A stretch of 64,000 nt of DNA from Bilabrum cf. latius (taxonomy: Eukaryota; Bigyra: Bicosoecida; Bigyra; Bicosoecida): positions 1 through 64,000 of the forward strand of contig OZ237760.1 in NCBI GenBank assembly GCA_965178125.1, read 5' to 3'. Numbering within the stretch: the first letter of the stretch is position 1; every line of letters begins with the position of its first letter. Positions 1 to 9,695 of the stretch are shown here, piece after piece. Made by a program: the position numbers and the translations under genes. The notes under the pieces are model-generated. The model was not told where the DNA came from. It saw only the letters and a list, made by a program, of their open reading frames with translations, and did not search any database.

Positions 1-374
1 ACCCTAACCCTAACCCTAACCCTAACCCTAACCCTAACCCTAACCCTAACCCTAACCCTAACCCTAACCCTAACCCTAACCCTAACCCTAACCCTAACCC
101 TAACCCTAACCCTAACCCTAACCCTAACCCTAACCCTAACCCTAACCCTAACCCTAACCCTAACCCTAACCCTAACCCTAACCCTAACCCTAACCCTAAC
201 CCTAACCCTAACCCTAACCCTAACCCTAACCCTAACCCTAACCCTAACCCTAACCCTAACCCTAACCCTAACCCTAACCCTAACCCTAACCCTAACCCTA
301 ACCCTAACCCTAACCCTAACCCTAACCCTAACCCTAACCCTAACCCTAACCCTAACCCTAACCCCTAACCCTAA
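1..374. repeat. Terminal telomere tract (CCCTAA)n
   Basis: Perfect tandem CCCTAA hexamers run from base 1, with one slipped unit (an extra C) near 361. The C-rich strand reads 5' to 3' into the chromosome, so base 1 is the distal side of a left chromosome end. The complementary G-strand repeat is TTAGGG, a type found in many eukaryotic groups, so it does not identify the lineage. Confidence 0.98.
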
Positions 375-419
375 GAAAATATTTTTTCCCCGACCCTGTC
401 CCTGACTTTATATTAGATA
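375..419. repeat. Truncated copy of the subtelomeric linker
   Basis: These 45 bases match the last 45 bases of the 60-bp linkers at 1658-1717 and 2569-2628. The first 15 bases of the linker are missing and are replaced directly by telomere hexamers. This looks like an end that broke inside the linker and then received new telomere repeats. The healing step is inferred. Confidence 0.9.
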
Positions 420-499
420 CCCTAACCCTAACCCTAACCCTAACCCTAACCCTAACCCTAACCCTAACCCTAACCCTAACCCTAACCCTAACCCTAACC
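420..499. repeat. Interstitial telomeric tract 1
   Basis: About 13 CCCTAA units in the same orientation as the terminal tract lie between the truncated linker and the first 155-bp array. Confidence 0.95.
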
Positions 500-1657
500 A
501 GGCCGTCCCGATGCAGTTTGAACGGTCTTCATATCACCTGTAGTTGCCGAGATCGTAGCACGTCGTTTTTCGGTGTGAAATTCTTCATACACCCATATCG
601 GCGCCGCGCGGCCAGAACGGAACCTGGGGAATATTTGGCCCATGTTTTGCCCCCAGGCCGTCCCGATGCAGTTTGAACGGTCTTCATATCACCTGTAGTT
701 GCCGAGATCGTAGCACGTCGTTTTTCGGTGTGAAATTCTTCATACACCCATATCGGCGCCGCGCGGCCAGAACGGAACCTGGGGAACATTTGGCCCATGT
801 TTTGCCCCCAGGCCGTCCCGATGCAGTTTGAACGGTCTTCATATCACCTGTAGTTGCCGAGATCGTAGCACGTCGTTTTTCGGTGTGAAATTCTTCATAC
901 ACCCATATCGGCGCCGCGCGGCTAGAACGGAACCTGGGGAACATTTGGCCCATGTTGTGCCCCCAGGCCGTCCCGATGCAGTTTGAACGGTCTTCATATC
1001 ACCTGTAGTTGCCGAGATCGTAGCACGTCGTTTTTCGGTGTGAAATTCTTCATACACCCATATCGGCGCCGCGCGGTCAGAACGGAACCTGGGGAACATT
1101 TGGCCCATGTTGTGCCCCCAGGCCGTCCCGATGCAGTTTGAACGGTCTTCATATCACCTGTAGTTGCCGAGATCGTAGCACGTCGTTTTTCGGTGTGAAA
1201 TTCTTCATACACCCATATCGGCGCCGCGCGGCCAGAACGGAACCTGGGGAACATTTGGCCCATGTTGTGCCCCCAGGCCGTCCCGATGCAGTTTGAACGG
1301 TCTTCATATCACCTGTAGTTGCCGAGATCGTAGCACGTCGTTTTTCGGTGTGAAATTCTTCATACACCCATATCGGCGCCGCGCGGCCAGAACGGAACCT
1401 GGGGAACATTTGGCCCATGTTGTGCCCCCAGGCCGTCCCGATGCAGTTTGAACGGTCTTCATATCACCTGTAGTTGCCGAGATCGTAGCACGTCGTTTTT
1501 CGGTGTGAAATTCTTCATACACCCATATCGGCGCCGCGCGGCCAGAACGGAACCTGGGGAACATTTGGCCCATGTTGTGCCCCCAGGCCGTCCCGATGCA
1601 GTTTGAACGGTCTTCATATCACCTGTAGTTGCCGAGATCGTAGCACGTCGTTTTTCG
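500..1657. repeat. 155-bp subtelomeric tandem repeat, array A
   Basis: About 7.5 head-to-tail copies of a 155-bp unit; the same internal point recurs at 529, 684, 839, 994, 1149 and 1304. Copies are nearly identical, with a few copy-specific changes such as ccag/ctag/tcag after the GGCGCCGCGCGG core and tttt/ttgt before GCCCCC. The last copy is cut off after its TTTTTCG segment, where the 60-bp linker begins. Since 155 is not a multiple of 3, the 89-codon open frames spanning repeats on the minus strand are by-products and not genes. I recognise no RNA gene in the unit. Confidence 0.95.
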
Positions 1658-1717
1658 ACAAATATTGAAGATGAAAATATTTTTTCCCCGACCCTGTCCC
1701 TGACTTTATATTAGATA
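1658..1717. repeat. 60-bp subtelomeric linker, copy 2
   Basis: This AT-rich unique segment joins the truncated end of 155-bp array A to the next telomeric tract. It is identical in position and apparently in sequence to 2569-2628, and its last 45 bases recur at 375-419. Confidence 0.93.
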
Positions 1718-1911
1718 CCCTAACCCTAACCCTAACCCTAACCCTAACCCTAACCCTAACCCTAACCCTAACCCTAACCCTAACCCTAACCCTAACCCTA
1801 ACCCTAACCCTAACCCTAACCCTAACCCTAACCCTAACCCTAACCCTAACCCTAACCCTAACCCTAACCCTAACCCTAACCCTAACCCTAACCCCTAACC
1901 TAAACCCTAAT
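1718..1911. repeat. Interstitial telomeric tract 2
   Basis: About 32 CCCTAA units in the same orientation as the chromosome end. The inner edge becomes irregular (extra C, missing bases) near 1890-1911, just before the second 155-bp array starts in mid-unit. Confidence 0.95.
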
Positions 1912-2568
1912 ACCTGTAGTTGCCGAGATCGTAGCACGTCGTTTTTCGGTGTGAAATTCTTCATACACCCATATCGGCGCCGCGCGGTCAGAACGGAACC
2001 TGGGGAACATTTGGCCCATGTTGTGCCCCCAGGCCGTCCCGATGCAGTTTGAACGGTCTTCATATCACCTGTAGTTGCCGAGATCGTAGCACGTCGTTTT
2101 TCGGTGTGAAATTCTTCATACACCCATATCGGCGCCGCGCGGCCAGAACGGAACCTGGGGAACATTTGGCCCATGTTGTGCCCCCAGGCCGTCCCGATGC
2201 AGTTTGAACGGTCTTCATATCACCTGTAGTTGCCGAGATCGTAGCACGTCGTTTTTCGGTGTGAAATTCTTCATACACCCATATCGGCGCCGCGCGGCCA
2301 GAACGGAACCTGGGGAACATTTGGCCCATGTTGTGCCCCCAGGCCGTCCCGATGCAGTTTGAACGGTCTTCATATCACCTGTAGTTGCCGAGATCGTAGC
2401 ACGTCGTTTTTCGGTGTGAAATTCTTCATACACCCATATCGGCGCCGCGCGGCCAGAACGGAACCTGGGGAACATTTGGCCCATGTTGTGCCCCCAGGCC
2501 GTCCCGATGCAGTTTGAACGGTCTTCATATCACCTGTAGTTGCCGAGATCGTAGCACGTCGTTTTTCG
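1912..2568. repeat. 155-bp subtelomeric tandem repeat, array B
   Basis: About 4.2 copies of the same 155-bp unit as array A. It begins part-way through a unit (at CCTGTAGTTGCC) and ends at exactly the same internal base as array A, followed by the same linker. Confidence 0.95.
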
Positions 2569-2628
2569 ACAAATATTGAAGATGAAAATATTTTTTCCCC
2601 GACCCTGTCCCTGACTTTATATTAGATA
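2569..2628. repeat. 60-bp subtelomeric linker, copy 3
   Basis: This segment matches 1658-1717, again sits between the truncated end of a 155-bp array and a telomeric tract, and ends in TTAGATA before the first CCCTAA. Confidence 0.93.
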
Positions 2629-3162
2629 CCCTAACCCTAACCCTAACCCTAACCCTAACCCTAACCCTAACCCTAACCCTAACCCTAACCCTAACCCTAA
2701 CCCTAACCCTAACCCTAACCCTAACCCTAACCCTAACCCTAACCCTAACCCTAACCCTAACCCTAACCCTAACCCTAACCCTAACCCTAACCCTAACCCT
2801 AACCCTAACCCTAACCCTAACCCTAACCCTAACCCTAACCCTAACCCTAACCCTAACCCTAACCCTAACCCTAACCCTAACCCAAACCCTAACCCTAACC
2901 CTAACCCTAACCCTAACCCTAACCCTAACCCTAACCCTAACCCTAACCCTAACCCTAACCCTAACCCTAACCCTAACCCTAACCCTAACCCTAACCCTAA
3001 CCCTAACCCTAACCCTAACCCTAACCCTAACCCTAACCCTAACCCTAACCCTAACCCTAACCCTAACCCTAACCCTAACCCTAACCCTAACCCTAACCCT
3101 AACCCTAACCCTAACCCTAACCCTAACCCTAACCCTAACCCTAACCCTAACCCTAACCCTAA
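2629..3162. repeat. Interstitial telomeric tract 3 (longest)
   Basis: About 530 bp of CCCTAA in the terminal orientation, longer than the terminal tract included in this window. One variant unit, CCCAAA, lies near 2881. Very long Arg-Val or Leu-Gly open frames through this tract are translations of the repeat and not genes. Confidence 0.97.
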
Positions 3163-3165
3163 AAA

Positions 3166-3377
3166 GCGAGCCGTGGATTGCAGCCCGTGGTTGGTGGGAG
3201 CGGCGGTGGAAGCGCTGAGCGAGCCGTGGATGGCAGCCCGTGGTTGGTCGGAGCGGTGGTGGAAGCGCTGAGCGAGCCATGGATGGCAGCACGTGGTTGG
3301 TGGGAGCGGCGGTGGAAGCGCTGAGCGAGCCGTGGATGGCAGCACGTGGTTGGTGGTAGCGGCGGTGGAAGGGCTGC
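3166..3377. repeat. 53-bp tandem repeat, 4 copies
   Basis: Four adjacent 53-bp units (3166-3218, 3219-3271, 3272-3324, 3325-3377), each beginning GCGAGCC(G/A)TGGAT and ending GGTGGAAG(C/G)GCTG. Copies differ at a handful of bases. The repeat forms the inner border of the subtelomere; single-copy DNA begins just after it. Confidence 0.93.
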
Positions 3378-3498
3378 GGGAGCTGTAGATATTGATTGTC
3401 ATTGTCAATATCAAAACCAAGGTTGTCTTGCCAGTCTTTCAATATCAGTATGCAGTTAAAGGTACAATCTCGACTGAGTACCCTGTTGTCCATGAACA

Positions 3499-6400
3499 TC
3501 AGGAAGGATTCGATAGTGTGAGCGGGCTTGCAGAGCGCGGCAAACTGAGTTCTTCCCTATCTGATCCATTGCTGAGGGACAGGAGCTCGGCCGGGTCGAA
3601 GCTGGCGTCGCAACTTTGTGCGCTGGTTCGACTTTCAAGCTGGTGCGGAGAATTATCCTCTTGAACTGCGTAGGCAGGCACAGCCACCTAGCGTTCCACG
3701 GTTCCGTCCTTTGTGTCTACACTTGCTGGTGGACACACAAGCAATCGGGCAGCTGGATAGATTGGATTATCCTGATGGTTAGCTGACTAGGCCGCTCTCA
3801 CTCGATCTCGCCTGGATGCCACTGCTGTACTGACACTAGGTTCTCCGTTAGCCTGCTGCTGCTACTAGCTACCGGTACCATCTCTGAGTGCGCCACCAGT
3901 CGCAGCAATATCTAGACCGCCCGTGTGGATCGACATTAACCCAAGATGACTGAGTGCAGCACTCAGCACGTGTCGCAGTATGTTTGCCACTGTGAAGCAC
4001 ATTGCGATGAGAACCACAGGCGACGGACCAAACGCGATCCTGCCAACCCGACCAGAGCCTACCGGTTGCGAACCGATCACCACTATCTGCAAACCGAGCT
4101 GCACTATGTCTTCGATTACTAACTAACCGATACTAAGCATACGAATCCTATGCACGAAGAGACGCCTTCTTGCAACGTCTTCCCGGTCGCTGGTCCCATA
4201 GAGACTGAATGCTGCGAGCCCTAGTAGCCTAGACGTCAGCAAATCCATGGACTTAATCCCAAACAGCGACAGGAACGATAGTCCTACCACCATGCTCCAG
4301 TGTTTGATCGTATGTTCTGGCAAGCCCTTCACGGGCCATGATTTTAGCATCACCACGATCAGCACCGCGTTGAGCACCACTGAACCCCCCATGGATGTCA
4401 GCCCAACAATCGCTAGGTCAGGTCTATCACACCATCTCTCCTGCGCCAGCTGGAAGACAAAGCCGCCGTCGCTCAGCACATCGGTCACTTGCATGCTTGC
4501 TCCTATCAGTGTAGTCGCCCCGTGTAGGTTGACTTGCTTCGCCTGCAATAGCAACAGTGACGCCACGGCCACAACAAAGAACGTTATGACTGTACCTACG
4601 GCAAAATCTGTGGTGTCATACTAGATGCTCGGGCACTACAGACCAAGAGATGGGACGCGCCATGCTCCAGGATAGCACCTGCATGTCTCTGCAGATGGTG
4701 CACCGGCAGACACAACTACAGTCAGCCCAGTTGAAGTGTTCAACAGCACGTTGCCGTCAGCCGAGACTACTTGCAGCGCTCTACCGGTCGAAACTCGTGT
4801 ACTCCCGTGCTAAACAATGTCGGCCATGCGCTACATAAAGCCCAAATTCGTGGTACCACGTAATTGTCGGAATGTGCGCGTACTTCCCTGCGCAGCTAGC
4901 GCCCGGAACAGCATCCGCTCGTGCGTCAGCTGTCGCAGCACAGCTGCACTCAGGTCATCGTGATCTCCACCCAATTGTTCCAAGAACTAAATCAGTACAC
5001 TCAACCGATTGGGCGCACTAGCTGCTGCACCAACCACTCTGATGCGATCGGACCAGTTGGGACGACTGCCGCCACCCGAAGTACGAGGGCTGCCTCTCAC
5101 TTCCTTTAGGTGAGCAGCATCTACTATGGCTAGCGGCAGCGCAACTCGCAGCAAGTTATCCCCAAATGCTGCTGCGGCACCGAGGGATGACATGTCTGGC
5201 TATACGGCTAGCTTAACTTGTGAAAAGACCGTTGCCTAGTCAGTGTGTTCGGCGCCCTGAGATGCATACGGCGGGATCGAGGTTGGAGTTGCACTCGCAG
5301 AAGTAGATGGAGTCGCCGAAGCGGACGAGGAAGGAGTTGGATCCATACTGGGGGATTCGCTGGGGGTCATGCTGGGTGTTGGTGTCGCTGATGACGTTGT
5401 ACTAGCCGTTGGGCTTGCCGATGGTGTCGAGCTCGGCTCTGGCGACGGTCTTGCAGACTCGTTGAAGACCCACAGTTGAGGATCCAGCAGCAGCTCGGCG
5501 TCACGAGGGTCGAGAGACCGCGCTGATAGGTACAAAAGCGGCTTGTCCCCTTGGGTATCGCTGTAGAAAGTAAAAAACTCTGGATCGCTGCTCTTCTACC
5601 CAAATGCGATATCTGCTGCTAGCATCGGGAACGGTTCCATGGCATCGTCCCAGAACCACGGCTCTCTTTCCGTTTCTGTCGTGTCACCAATGAAGTACAC
5701 GCTTGAAGTAGGGCTGCCGTCTGGATTTGGCTTCACCACAATGGGTCCGTCCGCCTCCACCTGGTCCGGCGTGATCCTAATGGGGGCCTGACTGGGGTCC
5801 GAGAGATTGGCTGCAAATAGCGACTGTATCGTCAGGTCGTCCTGGAATTCATGCCGAGCCATGAATAACAAGCGGTTGTAGTGACACAGAGAGAAGAAAC
5901 GCGCGCTGTAGAAGTCCTCTGTCCTGTTCCACTCGGGTCCCTGCTTGTCGAAGAGTGCAGACGGTGTGCTGGGCCCGCTCTGGGGCCCACCTGCCGATTC
6001 ATGTATCACCTGGATACTATCAGCACCGGAACCAGTCATTGAGTTGTATACTAGAATGCTCGGTGCATCGACGCCTTGCAAGCGCAGCACTGAGATGGCA
6101 GAGGGGCCGGAGCCCTGCGGTCCGGGGATCTCGTCGGACACTGTCTGAATGCTGCCCGATCCATTGAACCATCTCAGCTCTTCACCCTCTCCAAAGCTGC
6201 TTGCAGAAAAAAACAGCTTGCCATCAAATACAGTGAGCTAGTTTGGCTATGTTATCGCTTTGAATGCATCCACGTCATCCAAGCGCTCGAGTACTCCACC
6301 CAAATTTCCGTCATATCGCCAGAGTTGGGCTTGCAGGCTGCTATCGGAAAGAGACATATATAGCCAACCAGGAGAGCCCAATGACTGGTCGATACTACTC

Positions 6401-6906
6401 TGGTAGACGCAAAGCTCGGACGGAAACGAAGAAGCGGGCCCCTTTACCGCATCGAATGCTAGGCTTGCGTTGCCGCTTGCTGCAGCATCAACGTAGAATA
6501 GCTCGGCACCCACCAGTTCGTTAGATGCTTGGAAGAATAGAAATCCATTAAACTCAGTAAGATGCCTTGGAAAACTGCTGCTTTGCCCCGGGTTAATGTC
6601 CCCCGCCATGCGCAGCCTGCCAGTGGTTCCATCGTAAGCAAAGAGCTCGGTCCCAAACCGCGGATCTGTCGCAGGTATCCACAATTGTCCTGCTGACACG
6701 AGCATAGAATTCATAGGTTGAATATTCGCCGCAACAAAGGCGCCTCCCGCGCCCACGCCAGTGGCACGCCGTGTGGCTCCAGCCAAGCTTCGAGGATTTT
6801 CGTGCTGCGAGTTACGCACGTCATCGATCGAAATCCACCCTGAATTGCGCGGTTTCCGACTTCCCACGCACCAACCCATCACTAAAAATACTATCCCGCG
6901 TAACAT
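3499..6906 (-). CDS. Large ELWxxDGT-repeat membrane protein, the most telomere-proximal gene
   Basis: One open frame of 1,135 codons if about 15 in-frame TAGs are read as Gln; the stop is TGA at 3499. The chosen ATG (6906) gives a signal-peptide-like start (MLRGIVFLVMGWCVG). Residues about 70-260 hold ELWxxDGT-type repeats: G-T-E-L-F-A-Y-D-G-T, G-A-E-L-F-Y-V-D and a third unit ending E-E-L-R-W, each preceded by F-x-G-x-L-F-F. A Ser/Thr/Pro-rich stalk follows at about residues 480-555. The C-terminal third has several hydrophobic, probably membrane-spanning, segments (near residues 770, 840, 870 and 970) and then a polar tail. The ELWxxDGT family is known mainly from secreted bacterial proteins, so an extracellular beta-propeller-like domain anchored in the membrane is inferred. 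It is divergent from the next gene, with 133 bp between starts, and ends 122 bp from the 53-bp repeats. Confidence 0.72.
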
Positions 6907-7039
6907 ACTGTCTGTCGGCTCAGTTGGGATCCAAGCAATGCGCGGGACCCGGCGGCCCGCCGGGGTGGCGATGTAATGAAACCGGAAATCACTCGGCGCC
7001 GCGGTCTCCCGCCGGAGTCTCGTGTCCACAGCCGCAGTA
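6907..7039. promoter_or_regulatory. Divergent promoter region, 133 bp
   Basis: This is the only DNA between the start of the ELWxxDGT gene (minus) and the start of the FAD oxidoreductase gene (plus), so both promoters must lie here or overlap the coding ends. I recognise no specific factor site. Confidence 0.5.
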
Positions 7040-9155
7040 ATGTACAGCCTAATAGTGTCAGCAGTATTACTATATGCAGCTGAAGTGTCTCTGTCCTTGC
7101 CACTCGCTGACAACAAGGTCCAACTTCAAGCCTGCGATTTCGTGGTTGCTGGGGGTTCGACTGCTTCGTTCGCGGCTGCTATCACTGCGGCAGAAGCGGA
7201 CCAATCACGCACAGTGTGCTTAACTGAAATGACTGACTGGCTGGGAGGACAAATGACTGCCGGTGGCGTCCCCGCAATCGATTTTGGGAGGTCCAACAAG
7301 GAGGCCAGCAACCAGCCGCGGAGCTTTCGAGACGCTATGGCCTTCCTCGGGCCCGAGTCGTACAATCCTGGCGCATGCTCTGTGAGCACGAAATGCTACC
7401 TTCCAGAACCGATGGCCGTAGATTTCATGGCGGCAAGGGCCGCGAAGTCATCGAATCTCAAGGTTCTGTATCGATCGGCGGTCGTCGCAACGTAGGTGGA
7501 TCCGGCTACAAAGCGTATCACCTCAATTGATGTGGTCCAGCGCACTCCGAAAGAGCCGTCATAGGAGTGGGACGTCAATCTGAGCGAGGATCTTCCAGAC
7601 TGGTACTCGCCTAACCCTTCCGATCGATTCGAAAAGTAGACCATTCGGCTAACCGGCAGTGTGTTTATAGAGGCGAGCGAATTGGGAGATGTGCTTGCGA
7701 CAGCAAACGTAACGTGGGCGCAAGGGGTGGAAATTCCTACCGAAACCAGCTTCAAGACTGACTCAACCTGCGGGCAAGCATGGACGCTCACCTTCTACAT
7801 GTCGTACCTCCCCGAGGGCGAGCATCCCCCGCCTGGCCCGCCCGTCCCACCCGGTTCAGGGGAAGGGCTGCCTTTTCCTCAGCCCTCAGACGCGTTCTGG
7901 ATGCACTCATGGACGTGGAGGCGGGCTGCATGCGGCGCAAACCGCTCCCTCGAGGCCGTGAACGCCCTGGATGTGACGCAGCAGAACCTCGGAAACGACC
8001 TTGACAGCGCGTACGTCTTGATCCCGCAGCAGGAGGCAGTGCGGCAGCGGCCCTGGCAGGGGGGCGTGAATCTGACAGCTCTGCGCATGTTGGAGGGCAG
8101 GGCATACGGGTACTACCACTGGATGAGGAACAACACCCCCAGCGGGGTGGACCCCTCTCGTATCATCCTGAACCGGACTGCTTCGGGGACCGGACACGGC
8201 CTCAGCAAGTGGCCCTACCTGCGAGACTCGAGGCGGGGCGTGGGGCTGGGAGACTTCCGGCTGCAGTACTGGGCCGAAGACTACTACAATACGAGCCAGC
8301 CGCTGTACGGGTACCACTTCAACGATTCGGTTGCGCTGTGAGTATTCTCATCGCCTTGCTTTGCCTTGTTTTTGGCGTGCTTGCAGGTCGAGTTTGGACT
8401 CGCGTGTGCGTCACGTCCGCATATGCACCCGATTCCTCCCCTTTCTCTCTCTTGTTCGCAGATCCAACTACAACTGCGACATCCACCACGGGGACTTCTG
8501 CACGTACCCGCCCTATCTGCAGGTGCACGAGACCAAGCCGTTCTACATCCCGTTCCAGGCCATGACCCACAAGGACGCCCCCAACCTGCTGCTAGCCGGC
8601 AAGACCATGAGCCAGACATTCCACGCGAACGGTGCTACGCGACTGCACCCTTCCGAGTGGACCGCGGGGGTGGCAGCTGGCGGGGCGGCTGTCCTCATGC
8701 TGCAGTAGGGCTGGCGGTCCACGGCGGAGGCTGAGGCACACGCAGACGAGCTGCAGCGATTCATCAATTCGACGCTCATCGGACAGCCGCTGGACTGGGC
8801 CACTGGCGACGAGCCGCCGCTGGCAGTTGGGTACGTGTGCTGGGAGCAGCGTTGCTTCCAGGTGGACTAGAAGCCCTCGGGGCAGCCGCTGTACCCCACC
8901 GATTCTTGCAGCGCGCAGTGCCAGCCACTGGGGGCGGACGAGTGGCTGGCGAACTCTGCGTACTGGACGATCCAGGGAGGGTATGCGGTGGCCAAGCAGA
9001 GCACGGTGCTGAAGAAGTCGACTGTGAATTCCCAGCTGCTGCCCCCAAAGGACGTGCTGGCGGTCAGTCAAGGGGACAGGTGCAAGCTGGTGGGACAGGG
9101 GCAGCGCTACCAAGAGGGCTACTACGTCTGCAGCCAGCAGGGATTGGCGGCGTGA
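7040..9155 (+). CDS. Secreted FAD-dependent oxidoreductase (FAD_oxidored-like)
   Basis: Two exons, 7040-8337 and 8462-9155, flank a 124-bp intron (GTGAGT...CGCAG) and give 663 residues ending in TGA. About five in-frame TAGs occur (7493 is one). The ATG at 7040 starts a signal peptide (MYSLIVSAVLLYAAEVSLSL). Just after it comes a dinucleotide-binding motif, V-V-A-G-G-S-T-A-S (about residues 35-43), then E-M-T-D-W-L-G-G-Q as in FAD-dependent oxidoreductases of the PF12831 type. The C-terminal signature is also present: A-G-K-T-M-S-Q-T-F near residue 480, followed by R-L-H-P-S-E-W-T-A-G-V-A-A-G. The protein is probably exported or lumenal; its substrate cannot be told. A weaker upstream GTG at 7022 is in frame. 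Confidence 0.8.
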
Positions 9156-9695
9156 GGGCCATGGGGAAGCAAGTACCCAGGGCACACTGCCGATGTGGCT
9201 CGGCGCGGTGTGCCAAGCGGGTCGCGGCCTTGTGGTCCAAGTTGTGGACCTTTGTGCCCCAGAGCTGCCTTGCTCAGCATGCGTGGTCGGAGGTACACTT
9301 TTAGGATTGGATGGCTGCTCGGGGGATTGCCGTCCCCCGACTCGTCGATGTTGCCTGGATCATCCAGGGAATTGGGCTGGCCGTTTGGGTGGAGTTGCGT
9401 GCACATTCAAATTGTTTTCCGGTTTTCTGAATATCGAGCAAGGGCCAACCGAATGTGATTGACCAAACTTGAACGCCCTGAGAGCCAGAGAACGAAACAC
9501 AAGTGACAGAGCAATCTCTGTTAAGTTGTACAGTGAGTTAGGGAAGAGTTAGAGTTGGATGCTTCGTTCTTACCCAGGCTCAGCACAAGTGTTCGTATTC
9601 AGTCGTCTTTTGAATCCGCACACTTCTAGCAAGCGATCCTGATAGTACTCGCGCTTGCACTGCAGAAAGGAATCATTTCTAGGTACATATTGAAT
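9156..9695. other. Intergenic, no gene seen
   Basis: 540 bp between the FAD oxidoreductase stop and the chromatin remodeller start. It is more AT-rich than its neighbours. I see no conserved ORF, RNA gene or repeat. Confidence 0.6.

Noticed and set aside
500-655. 155-bp unit as a 5S rRNA, snRNA or spliced-leader gene
   Set aside because: I compared it mentally with 5S, 5.8S, U1, U2, U6 and the dinoflagellate spliced leader and saw no match.
529-2484. Series of identical 89-codon minus-strand open frames
   Set aside because: They are translations of the 155-bp tandem repeat; the period is not a multiple of three and each copy opens in the same arbitrary place.
1614-3499. Long Arg-Val and Leu-Gly open frames on the minus strand
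   Set aside because: They are simply six-base telomere repeats read in two frames.
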